From Bog-1340 sp964513515 (lineage in GTDB: Bacteria; Patescibacteriota; Minisyncoccia; Phycocordibacterales; GWA1-40-21): a stretch of DNA of 64,000 nucleotides. The stretch covers positions 1 to 64,000 of the forward strand of contig CAZEMP010000003.1 of NCBI GenBank assembly GCA_964513515.1, read 5' to 3'. The first letter of the stretch is position 1; the number at the start of each line of letters is the position of its first letter. Below are positions 26,088 to 34,956 of the stretch, one piece after another. Under the pieces are notes generated by a model. That model was given only the letters and a program-made list of their open reading frames with translations. It searched no databases and was not told the DNA's origin. A program made the translations under genes and the position numbers.

Positions 26088-26977
26088 GAACAGCTTTTAT
26101 AAATCAATTAATAGAAGAAGCAAGAAAAGATAAAAAGGTATTTTTACTTACTGGCGATCTTGGTTTTTCTGTATTAGAACCATTTGCTGAAGAATTTCCA
26201 GATAGATTTATTAATGTTGGTGTAGCTGAACAGAATATGGCTGGAATTGCAGCCGGACTTGCTATGGATGGATGGAATGTATTTATGTATTCAATAGCAA
26301 ATTTTCCTACACTTCGTTGTATTGAACAAATAAGGTACGATATTTGCTTCCATAATCTAAATGTTAAAGTTGTTTCTGTGGGTTCTGGTTATGCATATGC
26401 CGCACTTGGACCATCACACCATGCAACTGAAGATATTGGAATGATTAGAACTATCCCCAACATAACGGTGGCTTCACCGGGAGATCCAATAGAAGCTAAA
26501 GCTATTACATCTGAAATTGTAAAATACACAGGCCCATGTTATTTGAGACTTGGTAAAGCGGGAGAAAAGGTTGTTCATTCTGATATTATTAAAAATTTAA
26601 AAATTGGCAATGGTTTTGAAATACGAAAGGGTAATGACACGGCAATATTGGCTTGTGGTTCTATATTAAAATATGCCAATGATTTTTTGAATGAGAACAG
26701 CTTAAATTATGGTTTATATAGTTTACCTTTTGTAAAACCATTAGACAAAAAAATGTTAAAAGAAATAGCGTTAAATTATAAAAATATAATAACACTAGAA
26801 GAACATCAAAAAAGCGCTGGTTTCGGTAGTGCTATTTTGGAAGGATACAATGATTTATTGGAAGAGGGGAAAATAAAATCATTCCCAAAAATTAAAAGAA
26901 TTGCAATTCCTGATATTTTTATCAACACATCTGGAACACAAGATTATTTGAGAAGTATTGCTAAATTGAAACTATAA
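26084..26977 (+). CDS. Transketolase, C-terminal (pyrimidine-binding) subunit
   Basis: The 297-residue partner subunit has the TPP-aminopyrimidine site in DRFINVGVAEQNMAGIAAGL with the conserved Glu, YSIANFPTLRCIEQIRYDIC and GSGYAYAALGPSHHATEDIG. The C-terminal regulatory fold has TLEEHQKSAGFGSAILEGY. It overlaps the N-terminal subunit by 4 nt, so the two are translationally coupled and form one enzyme. It ends the plus-strand deoxysugar operon and converges on the GDP-mannose epimerase gene. Confidence 0.92.
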   Translation: MRTAFINQLIEEARKDKKVFLLTGDLGFSVLEPFAEEFPDRFINVGVAEQNMAGIAAGLAMDGWNVFMYSIANFPTLRCIEQIRYDICFHNLNVKVVSVGSGYAYAALGPSHHATEDIGMIRTIPNITVASPGDPIEAKAITSEIVKYTGPCYLRLGKAGEKVVHSDIIKNLKIGNGFEIRKGNDTAILACGSILKYANDFLNENSLNYGLYSLPFVKPLDKKMLKEIALNYKNIITLEEHQKSAGFGSAILEGYNDLLEEGKIKSFPKIKRIAIPDIFINTSGTQDYLRSIAKLKL

Positions 26978-26984
26978 TATATTT

Positions 26985-27998
26985 TTATTTCTTAATTTCC
27001 TCTTTTTTCTTACCTCTCGTCGCCACTTGTTTTTTGACTTGTTCCTGAATCCAAAGATATGTTTTTGTAAGACCATCTTTAAGTGGGGCAGACGGCTCCC
27101 ATGAAAGTTTTGACATAATGAGTCTATTATCAGAATTTCTTCCGCGTACACCAAGCGGACCATCTATGTGTTTAATATTTATTTTTTTATCAGCAATATC
27201 CATAGCCATTTTTGCTAAATTGTTTATAGAGATCATTTCTTCAGAACCAATATTTACTGGACCAGAAAAATCTGAATCCATAAGTCTTCTAACTCCTTCT
27301 AAACACTCGTCTATATATAAGAATGATCTTGTCTGTTTTCCGTCACCCCATATTTCCATTACGCCACCGTTTGGAGTCTCGGCTACTTTTCTACACATTG
27401 CAGCTGGAGCTTTTTCTTTTCCACCTGTCCAAGTACCTTCTGGTCCGAAGATGTTGTGAAATCTTGCAATACGAACATTTAGACCATAGTTTCTTTTGAA
27501 AGATAGAAAAAGTCTTTCACTAAATAATTTTTCCCAACCATATTCACTGTCTGGTGCGGCAGGGTAAGCGGATTCTTCAGAACAGTTTGGATTGTTTGGA
27601 TCCAATTGATTATATGCTGGATATATACATGCTGATGAAGAGTAAAATATTTTCTTAATACCCGCTTTTTGTCCAAAGTGAGCAATGTTTAGGTTGATCG
27701 TTGCTGAATTGTGCATGACGTCTGCATCATGATCACCAGAAAAGATGTATCCTGCGCCACCCATGTCTGCAGCAAGTTGATATACTTCATCAAAGGCTCT
27801 ATCAAGTATTTTTTTACACACAGATTGCTCTCTAAGATCTGCAACGATAAAATGATCCGCTTCTGTTTTGGCATACTCTGGTTTTTTTATATCAACTCCA
27901 CGGACCCAAAAACCTTCTTTTTTCAATCTTTTTACGAGGTGACTTCCGATAAATCCTCCCGCACCACACACTAAAGCTGTTTTCTGTTTCTTTTTCAT
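26985..27998 (-). CDS. GDP-mannose 3,5-epimerase
   Basis: The 337-residue SDR converts GDP-D-mannose to GDP-L-galactose (and GDP-L-gulose). It has ALVCGAGGFIGSHLVKRLKK (NAD), QLAADMGGAGYIFS, KKIFYSSSACIYPAYNQ, EYGWEKLFSERLF (YxxxK), RFHNIFGPEGTWTGGKEKAP and LGVRGRNSDNRLI. These blocks match the plant-type GME family almost word for word. ATG 27998 is chosen over TTG 28004, because TAATAT ends six bases before it. The product would feed the glycosyltransferases here with an L-galactose-type donor. Confidence 0.92.
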   Translation of the reverse strand: MKKKQKTALVCGAGGFIGSHLVKRLKKEGFWVRGVDIKKPEYAKTEADHFIVADLREQSVCKKILDRAFDEVYQLAADMGGAGYIFSGDHDADVMHNSATINLNIAHFGQKAGIKKIFYSSSACIYPAYNQLDPNNPNCSEESAYPAAPDSEYGWEKLFSERLFLSFKRNYGLNVRIARFHNIFGPEGTWTGGKEKAPAAMCRKVAETPNGGVMEIWGDGKQTRSFLYIDECLEGVRRLMDSDFSGPVNIGSEEMISINNLAKMAMDIADKKINIKHIDGPLGVRGRNSDNRLIMSKLSWEPSAPLKDGLTKTYLWIQEQVKKQVATRGKKKEEIKK

Positions 27999-28004
27999 AT
28001 GCAA

Positions 28005-28010
28005 ATATTA
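28005..28010 (-). promoter_or_regulatory. Promoter of the GDP-mannose epimerase gene, leaderless geometry
   Basis: On the minus strand TAATAT (28010-28005) ends six bases (TTGCAT) before ATG 27998. Confidence 0.6.
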
Positions 28011-28033
28011 ATTATTAATTGCGCTATATGATA

Positions 28034-28513
28034 TCATTTTTTTAGAATTAATAAAGTTTGTCTCATCCTTTCTTTAATATAAGGGTGAAGTGTTTTATCT
28101 CTCACATCAAACCATTTATGGTCACTATGTTGTTTATCAAACTGTAGATTCACATTTTCATCATTCAAAATGTAACCATAAAAAATATTGACGATGTTGC
28201 TCGACACACCTTTATAGATAGAATTTTTGTAATTATCCTGTGTTACACCAACAAAAAACAATTTTTTTGGATTTATATTTAAACCTAGCTCTTTTTTTGC
28301 TTGCCTGATGGCACATTCAATAAGGGTTTCTTCCTTGAATAATCGCCCCCCACACGTAAAGTACGTACCTTTTGCTGGCTCATTATTTCTTTTAAAAAGC
28401 AGAGTCTTACCCTTTTTTTTATTTAGAAAAACTATATCAACGCAACAAGTTGGCACATTATCCATTATTTCCCTATATATACGGTCTGGAATCTGATTTT
28501 TATTATTCTTCAT
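28034..28513 (-). CDS. Gmm-like GDP-mannose mannosyl hydrolase (Nudix)
   Basis: The 159-residue Nudix protein resembles Gmm/WcaH. It has NEPAKGTYFTCGGRLFKEET, then LIECAIRQAKKELGLN in the place of the Nudix box, and the later FDKQHSDHKWFDV like the DEQHDDYRW block of Gmm. As in Gmm, the second half of the box departs from REUXEE. Gmm hydrolyses GDP-mannose or GDP-fucose and occurs in colanic-acid-type loci, where it may tune GDP-sugar pools. Adjacency to GDP-mannose 3,5-epimerase supports that role. Confidence 0.8.
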   Translation of the reverse strand: MKNNKNQIPDRIYREIMDNVPTCCVDIVFLNKKKGKTLLFKRNNEPAKGTYFTCGGRLFKEETLIECAIRQAKKELGLNINPKKLFFVGVTQDNYKNSIYKGVSSNIVNIFYGYILNDENVNLQFDKQHSDHKWFDVRDKTLHPYIKERMRQTLLILKK

Positions 28514-28519
28514 GTAAAA

Positions 28520-28528
28520 AATATAACA
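28520..28528 (-). promoter_or_regulatory. Extended -10 promoter of the Gmm-like gene, leaderless geometry
   Basis: On the minus strand TGTTATATT is an extended -10 followed by six bases and ATG 28513. Confidence 0.6.
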
Positions 28529-28583
28529 TTTTTATCAAAAAAACGAAAGATTGATTTTTTGTGAGTCATATATTTATTTTTTG

Positions 28584-28592
28584 TGTTATAAT
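28584..28592 (+). promoter_or_regulatory. Extended -10 promoter of the O-antigen ligase gene
   Basis: TGTTATAAT is a consensus extended -10 about 93 nt upstream of ATG 28686, so this gene has a leader, unlike many neighbours. Confidence 0.6.
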
Positions 28593-28685
28593 CTCATACG
28601 TTAAAAATAAGCCCAATGATAATTTAAAAATGTTTGGCTAACTAAAATAAGTCGAAAGTTTATAAAATTAATTTAGAAAAACAGA

Positions 28686-30797
28686 ATGAGAAATAACTTA
28701 GTAAAATGGGGGATAATGATAGGACTTTGGTCAGTACTCCTAGTACCTTTTTTTGTAGCACACGACATGTATTTTCCTTATATTTCAGGAAAGAATTTTG
28801 CCTTTAGAATAATAGTTGAAATAATTTTTGCGTTGTGGGTATATTTAGCATTTATCGACGCAAAATATAGACCAAAGTTTTCCTGGATTTCTGTTTCTGT
28901 GTTGGCTTTTGTTTTAATAATGGCTGTTGCAGATACTTTAGCCGTAAACCCCATGAAGGCAATCTGGAGCAATTATGAAAGAATGGACGGTTTTGTCACA
29001 CTTTTACACTTACTCATGTATTTCTTGGTATTTGGTTCTGTAATGAAGACTGAGAAAGTTTGGCTCTGGTTCTTCCGATCATCTGTCATTGCAAGTATGG
29101 GAATGATAGTTTTTGTTATACAAGAATGGACAAAAACAGGAACAACTAGAGTATCTGTAACTCTTGGAAATCCTATTTATGTCGCCGTATATTTTATGTT
29201 CAATTTTTTCTTTGTATTAATACTTTTATATCAAGATGTAATAATAAAAAGCGAACTTGCTAACAAACACATTAAAACAATCTTCACTAATTGGCTTACC
29301 TACGTATACTCTTTAGCTGCGTTTATTTGTGCGTTTGGTATTTGGAGAACATCTACAAGAGGAGTAATATTTGGTTTACTTGGGGGATTGATAATCACTT
29401 CAATAATAATTGCGATTTTTGAAAAGAAAGACAAATTTATAAGAAATTTATCTATTGGTGCGTTGGTCTCAATTGTTATAATCATCGCAGGATTTTTTGC
29501 AGTAAAAGATACTCAATTTGTAAAAAATAATTATACTTTGGAAAGGTTTGCGTCTTTATCTTGGACTGATGTTGCTGGACAAGGACAAGGAAGAAGATAT
29601 GTTTGGCCAATGGCTTTGAAGGGTTTTATAGAAAGACCAATACTTGGCTGGGGACAGGATGGATTCAATCATGTGTTTAATAAATATTATGATGTCAGAA
29701 TGTACAACCAAGAACAATGGTTTGACCGAGCTCATAACACCCCATTAGATGTACTTATTGCTGGAGGAATCTTTGGCTTACTTGCTTATCTTTCGATTTT
29801 TGTAGCTGCAATTTATGTTATTACAAGAAAGAAAAATAACTTTGGAATTACAGAGGCTGGTTTGATAGTAGGTTTACTCGCGGCGTATTTTGCACAAAAC
29901 CTTTTCGTTTTTGATAATTTGATAAGCTATTTCTTCTTCTATGCAGTACTAGCATATTTGTATTCAAGAGATACACAGGAAGAATCTGGAAATATGAAAG
30001 TAATAACTGAAGACACCATAAATTACGTAGCACTTCCAGTAATAATAATATTACTAGTAGCGATGCTTTGGTACGCAAATATTAAACCAATAAATGCAAA
30101 CAAGAATCTTATAAGAGCCATGCAGTCACTTTATCAGTCACCGGAAACATCTTTAAATTATTTTAAAGAAGTTTTTGCTGCAAATACTTTTGGGAATTCA
30201 GAAGCAAGAGAGCAGATAGTAAGTATTGCTCCATCAGTAGCAAATGCTGCTGGTTTAGATGAAAAATTAAAACAAGGATTTGTTGATTTAGCATACAATC
30301 AGATGCAGGAACAGTTGAAAGAAACCCCAAATGATGCAAGATATCAATTTTTTATGGGAATATTTTTGAATAATATGAATCAATATCAAGTCGCTTTGCC
30401 CTATTTGCAAAAAGCTATAGAGCTTTCTCCGAAGAAGCTAACTATGATGTTTGAACTTGCAAAGTGCTATGCATATTTAGGCCAAAAGGAAAAAACACTT
30501 GAAATAGCAAAGACCGCCTATGATCTAGTACCGCAATATGAAGACGGAAAAGCAAATTATGTGGCCGCTTTGATACTTAATGATCAAGAATTACTAGCTA
30601 GAAAAATTATGGGCGCCGCTACTTCTACAAATCCAAATATTGTGAAAATGTATCTAATAAAGGCTTCTGGTTTAGTTCAAAAAGGGGATAGATATGCTGC
30701 GGTTCGCGAAATACAAAAAGCAATAGATATGGTTCCTGAATTTAAATCACAAGGGGATACTGTAATTAAAGCTATTTTGGACGGAAGCTTGAAGTAA
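28686..30797 (+). CDS. O-antigen ligase/polymerase family protein with TPR tail
   Basis: The 703-residue membrane protein has about 12 hydrophobic helices in residues 1-460. The Wzy_C/WaaL periplasmic-loop features are present: GQGRRYVWPMALKGFIERP, ILGWGQDGFNHVFNKYY and WFDRAHNTPLDVLIAGGIFG, with the conserved Arg and His of this superfamily. Residues about 500-700 hold tetratricopeptide-like helices (ARYQFFMGIFLNNMNQYQVA, ALPYLQKAIELSPKKLTMMF). Such TPR-fused ligases are seen in bacteria that glycosylate surface polymers or proteins. It would polymerise the flipped glycan or attach it to its carrier. Confidence 0.88.
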   Translation: MRNNLVKWGIMIGLWSVLLVPFFVAHDMYFPYISGKNFAFRIIVEIIFALWVYLAFIDAKYRPKFSWISVSVLAFVLIMAVADTLAVNPMKAIWSNYERMDGFVTLLHLLMYFLVFGSVMKTEKVWLWFFRSSVIASMGMIVFVIQEWTKTGTTRVSVTLGNPIYVAVYFMFNFFFVLILLYQDVIIKSELANKHIKTIFTNWLTYVYSLAAFICAFGIWRTSTRGVIFGLLGGLIITSIIIAIFEKKDKFIRNLSIGALVSIVIIIAGFFAVKDTQFVKNNYTLERFASLSWTDVAGQGQGRRYVWPMALKGFIERPILGWGQDGFNHVFNKYYDVRMYNQEQWFDRAHNTPLDVLIAGGIFGLLAYLSIFVAAIYVITRKKNNFGITEAGLIVGLLAAYFAQNLFVFDNLISYFFFYAVLAYLYSRDTQEESGNMKVITEDTINYVALPVIIILLVAMLWYANIKPINANKNLIRAMQSLYQSPETSLNYFKEVFAANTFGNSEAREQIVSIAPSVANAAGLDEKLKQGFVDLAYNQMQEQLKETPNDARYQFFMGIFLNNMNQYQVALPYLQKAIELSPKKLTMMFELAKCYAYLGQKEKTLEIAKTAYDLVPQYEDGKANYVAALILNDQELLARKIMGAATSTNPNIVKMYLIKASGLVQKGDRYAAVREIQKAIDMVPEFKSQGDTVIKAILDGSLK

Positions 30798-30830
30798 TAT
30801 AAGTATTTAGTATAAGTATAAAGAAAAAAA

Positions 30831-30863
30831 GAAAGCGGAGCGACTGAAAGTCGCTCCGCTTTC
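30831..30863 (+). terminator. Terminator between the ligase gene and secA
   Basis: GAAAGCGGAGCGAC (30831-30844) pairs perfectly with GTCGCTCCGCTTTC (30850-30863) around TGAAA, then AATCTTTTT. It is a strong intrinsic terminator that closes the glycan region. Confidence 0.88.
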
Positions 30864-30886
30864 AATCTTTTTAAAATACAAATTTA

Positions 30887-30895
30887 TGCTAATAT
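30887..30895 (+). promoter_or_regulatory. Extended -10 promoter of secA; decides the start codon
   Basis: TGCTAATAT (TG 30887-30888, TAATAT 30890-30895) is followed by seven bases and ATG 30903. The alternative ATG at 30894 lies inside this -10 box, so it cannot be in the transcript. Confidence 0.65.
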
Positions 30896-30902
30896 GTATC
30901 TC

Positions 30903-33371
30903 ATGTCATTTTTGAGTAAAATTTTCGGAGACAGACACACAAAATATATAAAAACATTAGAGCCAATCGTTGCTAAGATAGGCTCTTTTGAAAATGACTT
31001 TAAAAAGCTTTCGGATGCTGACCTTAAGGCAAAAACAAAGGAATTTAAAGACAGATTGGAAAGTGGAGAAAGTATAGATTCTATTTTACCTGAGGCATAT
31101 GCGGCTGTTCGCGAGGCATCACAGAGGACTTTGGGACTTAGACACTTTGATGTTCAACTTATTGGGGGAATAATTTTGCACAGAGGTAATATTTCAGAGA
31201 TGAAGACAGGAGAAGGAAAGACACTTGTTGCTACATTGCCGGCCTATTTGAATGCCATAAAAGGTGATGGAGTTCATGTGGTCACTGTAAATGATTATCT
31301 TTCAAGAAGAGATGCTGTATGGATGGGTCAGATTTACAATGCTTTAGGTTTGTCTGTTGGAATTTTAAATCATGAAGCCTCATACCTTTATGATCCAAAT
31401 CATACGGATTTAGATAAAGAAAGAGACACTCTCGGATCTTTCAAGGTAGTTCATGAATTTTTGAAACCGTGTTCTAGAAAAGAAGCATATCTTGCAGATA
31501 TTACTTATGGAACAAATAATGAATTTGGTTTTGATTATTTAAGAGATAATATCGAATACGATGTAAAACTTTTGAGACAGAGAGGATATAACTTTGCAAT
31601 TGTGGATGAGGTGGACTCAATACTTATAGATGAGGCAAGAACCCCACTTATTATTTCTGCTCCTGCCGGAGATTCTGGAAATCTTTATGATGTTTTTACA
31701 AAAATAGTTCGGGATTTTGTAAAAGATGTAGATTATACTGTGGATGAAAAACATAGAGCGATACAGCTTACTGATGCGGGTATTAGTAAAGCCGAAAAAT
31801 CACTCGGTGTAGAAAATATTTATACAGAAGGGGGCATTAGATATGTTCATCATTTAGAAACCGCAACTCGAGCAAAGGCTTTATATGAGCTAAATACAGA
31901 CTATGTTGTAAAAGATGGAGAGATAATAATCGTAGATGAATTTACCGGAAGACTTCAACCAGGAAGAAGATGGTCTGAAGGACTTCACCAAGCAATTGAA
32001 TCTAAAGAAGGAGTAAAAATACAGAAAGAATCTAGAACATACGCTTCAATTACTTATCAAAATTATTTCAGAATGTATAAAAAACTTTCTGGAATGACTG
32101 GTACCGCACTTACATCAAGTGAGGAATTTTTTAAAGTGTATCATATGGATACGATACCTGTTCCAACCAATAAACCAGTAGAGAGAAAAGATTTTAACGA
32201 TATGATTTTTCAGACAGAGCTTGGAAAGTTTAAGGCTTTGGCTAAAATGGTAAAGGAAAAACACAAGGCTGGTCAACCAGTTCTTATTGGTACTGTTTCA
32301 ATAGAGAAAAACGAAGTACTTTCAGAATTTTTGAAAAAAGAAGGAGTTCCACACAAAGTTTTGAATGCTAAGAATCATGAAAAAGAAGGAGAGATTGTTG
32401 CAGAAGCAGGAAAACCAGGAGCAGTTACTGTGGCTACAAACATGGCAGGTAGAGGAGTTGATATTAAACTTGGAGGAATACAACCAGAAAAAGAAATATA
32501 TGAAAAGATAAAATCTCTCGGTGGACTTGCCGTTTTTGGAACAGAAAGACATGATGCGAGAAGAATAGACAATCAATTGAGAGGAAGATCTGGAAGACAG
32601 GGGGATCCTGGGGAAACACGATTCTTTGTGTCTCTTGAAGACTCTCTGATGAGGATTTTTGCAAATGATACTGTAAAAAATATGATGAATAAGTTTGGTA
32701 TTCCAGAAGATGAGCCAATAGAGAATACTCTTATTACTAAATCACTAGAAAGTGCTCAGACAAAAATAGAAGGTTTTAATTTTGATGCCAGAAAGCATGT
32801 TTTGGAGTACGATGATGTTTTGAATTTCCAAAGAATTACCGTCTATGAAAGAAGAAGAAAAATACTTAACGGCGGACAAGATGCTGTAAAAGAAAAATTA
32901 GCAGAAATAGCAGTAGATGAAAATTCTAAAAAAATAATTACAGAAAAAATATCAATTTTGGGTGAGGAGGAATTTTACAGAATCGCAAGGATAGTAATGC
33001 TCCAATCTATAGATATGTTTTGGGTAGATCATCTTGAGATGATGGATTATCTTCGTGGATCGGTAAATCTTAGATCGTATGGTCAAAGAGATCCTCTTGT
33101 TGAATATAAAAGAGAAGGCTTAAAGCTTTTTAAAGAAATGCAAGAAGCTATAAATGCTCAAGTGATAAGTCTGTTGCCACATATTGGAGCTGGTGCATTT
33201 GCCGCTGAAGAAGAAAAGCTAAAAGAGACTCAAAAGAATATGAAGCTTGCTGGAAATGAGGGTAAATCTGACGCTTCATCAATTTCAACAAAAAATAAGG
33301 ATGAAGTTGGCAGGAATGATCCTTGCCCGTGTGGAAGTGGAAAGAAATACAAAAAGTGTCATGGTGCATAG
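30903..33371 (+). CDS. secA: Preprotein translocase ATPase SecA
   Basis: SecA is the cytoplasmic motor that drives proteins through SecYEG. The protein has 822 residues from ATG 30903. Walker A is MKTGEGKTLVATLPAYL. The DEAD-like Walker B is AIVDEVDSILIDEARTPL. Other blocks are TVATNMAGRGVDIKLGG, RIDNQLRGRSGRQGDPGETR and the C-terminal zinc-binding RNDPCPCGSGKKYKKCHGA. The wing and scaffold regions are complete. It overlaps the next small membrane gene by 11 bp. It is an essential housekeeping gene with a promoter of its own. Confidence 0.97.
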   Translation: MSFLSKIFGDRHTKYIKTLEPIVAKIGSFENDFKKLSDADLKAKTKEFKDRLESGESIDSILPEAYAAVREASQRTLGLRHFDVQLIGGIILHRGNISEMKTGEGKTLVATLPAYLNAIKGDGVHVVTVNDYLSRRDAVWMGQIYNALGLSVGILNHEASYLYDPNHTDLDKERDTLGSFKVVHEFLKPCSRKEAYLADITYGTNNEFGFDYLRDNIEYDVKLLRQRGYNFAIVDEVDSILIDEARTPLIISAPAGDSGNLYDVFTKIVRDFVKDVDYTVDEKHRAIQLTDAGISKAEKSLGVENIYTEGGIRYVHHLETATRAKALYELNTDYVVKDGEIIIVDEFTGRLQPGRRWSEGLHQAIESKEGVKIQKESRTYASITYQNYFRMYKKLSGMTGTALTSSEEFFKVYHMDTIPVPTNKPVERKDFNDMIFQTELGKFKALAKMVKEKHKAGQPVLIGTVSIEKNEVLSEFLKKEGVPHKVLNAKNHEKEGEIVAEAGKPGAVTVATNMAGRGVDIKLGGIQPEKEIYEKIKSLGGLAVFGTERHDARRIDNQLRGRSGRQGDPGETRFFVSLEDSLMRIFANDTVKNMMNKFGIPEDEPIENTLITKSLESAQTKIEGFNFDARKHVLEYDDVLNFQRITVYERRRKILNGGQDAVKEKLAEIAVDENSKKIITEKISILGEEEFYRIARIVMLQSIDMFWVDHLEMMDYLRGSVNLRSYGQRDPLVEYKREGLKLFKEMQEAINAQVISLLPHIGAGAFAAEEEKLKETQKNMKLAGNEGKSDASSISTKNKDEVGRNDPCPCGSGKKYKKCHGA

Positions 33372-33564
33372 ACCAATATTTTGGGGAACAATCTGTTTAC
33401 TCATTGGGATTAGTGGATGGTTTGTATCCGTAATCCTTTCTGTACTAACTCTTGGACATTTTAATGTTTGGGCAAATTTTTTCGCAAGTATCGCTTATCT
33501 TGGCTTTCCAATTTCTATAATTTGGGAAATCTTTTTAAAGATTAAAAATAAGGTTAAAAAATAG
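33361..33564 (+). CDS. Small two-pass membrane protein, 67 aa
   Basis: The ORF starts at ATG 33361, overlapping the last codons of secA, and continues past the secA stop. It has two hydrophobic segments, FWGTICLLIGISGWFVSVIL and FASIAYLGFPISIIWEIFLK, and a Lys-rich tail (KIKNKVKK). Coupling to secA suggests a membrane or translocase-related role, but no family is recognised. A longer upstream frame exists, but it lies wholly inside secA and is discounted. Confidence 0.6.
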   Translation: MVHRPIFWGTICLLIGISGWFVSVILSVLTLGHFNVWANFFASIAYLGFPISIIWEIFLKIKNKVKK

Positions 33565-33587
33565 TTTTTAATACGAGGTATTTATTG

Positions 33588-33593
33588 TATAAT
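33588..33593 (+). promoter_or_regulatory. -10 box upstream of the 33624 gene
   Basis: TATAAT, about 30 nt before ATG 33624. It excludes the TTG at 33585 as the translation start. Confidence 0.5.
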
Positions 33594-33623
33594 AGCCATA
33601 TTACTAAATTTAACGAATCAATC

Positions 33624-34043
33624 ATGATATTTAAATCAGTCGCAAATTATTTTGATAAGCTGGAAGACAGGGTAAGGATTAAGTTGAGTCACAGATCGAT
33701 AATGTATGCTTTTATAGGGGGTATTGCTACAGTACTTTTTTGGAGAGGGATATGGCATACAGGAGATATTCTCATGAATGAGGGTGGCTTTTGGGGATGG
33801 TTTTTCTACGAACCTATTACAATTGTTTGGACTTCCGTCATTTTGCTTATGACAGGCCTTTTTGTTTCTGTTTTTATTGGAGAAAGAATAATTATTTCTG
33901 GTTTAAAGAATGAGAAAAAAGTATCAGATAAGACTGAAAAGGAAGTTGATAAAGAAGAAGATGAAATACGAGATATGGAATCAAAGATAAATCGGATCTC
34001 AAAAGATATACGAGAAATAAAAAATGCTCTCAATATTAAATAA
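33624..34043 (+). CDS. Membrane protein with C-terminal coiled coil, 139 aa
   Basis: Two membrane helices are visible: about residues 28-42 (AFIGGIATVLFWRGI) and about 63-83 (ITIVWTSVILLMTGLFVSVF). A charged coiled coil follows (KKVSDKTEKEVDKEEDEIRD, then MESKINRISKDIREIKNAL). The family is not recognised. The 3' end overlaps the MYG1-family gene by 20 bp, so the two are probably co-expressed. The start was moved to ATG 33624, because the TATAAT lies upstream of it. Confidence 0.6.
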   Translation: MIFKSVANYFDKLEDRVRIKLSHRSIMYAFIGGIATVLFWRGIWHTGDILMNEGGFWGWFFYEPITIVWTSVILLMTGLFVSVFIGERIIISGLKNEKKVSDKTEKEVDKEEDEIRDMESKINRISKDIREIKNALNIK

Positions 34044-34947
34044 AATATTAGACAAAAAAATAAAAGTTGCTGTTCATAGTGGTAAGTTTCACCCAGACGA
34101 TGTTTCTGCGGTGGCTATTTTGTCTTTATATTTAAATAAACCCATCAAAATATTTCGTTCACGCGATCCAAAAGTGTGGGCAAAGTGTGACTATGTATTT
34201 GATGTAGGTGGGGAATACAAACCTGAAGAAAATAAATTTGATCATCATCAAGAGAGTTTTACTATGAAAAGAGAGAATGGTATAAAATTTTCTTCAGCAA
34301 GTCTCGCATGGAAACATTTTGGAGAAAAAGTTGCTGGTTCAAAGGAAATCTGGAAAATAATAGATGAAGAAATAATACAGACTTTTGATGCCGATGATAA
34401 TGGCATTGAACTATTCAAGAGTAATTATCCTGGAGTCAGGCCATATTGTTTTACTGATTATATATATTCTCTTGAACCGACACCGATGGAGAAAGAAGAA
34501 TATTCAACCAAATTCTTTGAAAAAGCAGTAGAAATAATGAAACATTTATTACAGAGAGAAATAAAAGTGGCTCAAGATAGATTATTGAGCTCAAAAGCTG
34601 TAGAGAATATTTATAAAGATACAAAAGACAAAAGAATAATCATTTTTAATAATAATTATTATTGGAAAGATGTCATCGCTAATCACCCAGAACCTTTATT
34701 TGTTATTGTGCCAAGATTGGACACCAATACGTGGGCAGTCGTTACCGTTAAGCTTCCCGGCTCTCAGTTTGATAATCGTTTAGATTTACCGCTTACTTGG
34801 GCAGGAAAGAGAGATAAAGACCTTGCCGATATAACAGGTGTTCCAGACGCGCTGTTTTGCCACAAAGAAAGATTTATCGCTGGAGCTAAGAGTAAAGAAG
34901 GGGCAATAGCGCTTGCAAAGCTTGCTTTAAATCAAAATAAAAACTAG
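34024..34947 (+). CDS. MYG1 family (UPF0160) DHH-like phosphoesterase/nuclease
   Basis: The 307-residue protein begins with the MYG1 signature AVHSGKFHPDDVSAVAILSL (His and DD metal ligands). It continues with CDYVFDVGGEYKPEENKFDH, HHQESF and FDADDNGIELF. In eukaryotes MYG1 is a 3'-5' exonuclease; bacterial members are predicted metal-dependent phosphoesterases with no settled role. The C-terminal blocks NHPEPLFVIVPRLDTNTWAV and GVPDALFCHKERFIAGA are also typical. Confidence 0.87.
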   Translation: MLSILNKILDKKIKVAVHSGKFHPDDVSAVAILSLYLNKPIKIFRSRDPKVWAKCDYVFDVGGEYKPEENKFDHHQESFTMKRENGIKFSSASLAWKHFGEKVAGSKEIWKIIDEEIIQTFDADDNGIELFKSNYPGVRPYCFTDYIYSLEPTPMEKEEYSTKFFEKAVEIMKHLLQREIKVAQDRLLSSKAVENIYKDTKDKRIIIFNNNYYWKDVIANHPEPLFVIVPRLDTNTWAVVTVKLPGSQFDNRLDLPLTWAGKRDKDLADITGVPDALFCHKERFIAGAKSKEGAIALAKLALNQNKN

Positions 34948-34956
34948 ACTGATCAT

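Noticed and set aside
33247..33360. Longer N-terminus for the small membrane protein after secA
   Set aside because: The extension lies wholly inside secA in another frame; the hydrophobic protein starts at ATG 33361.
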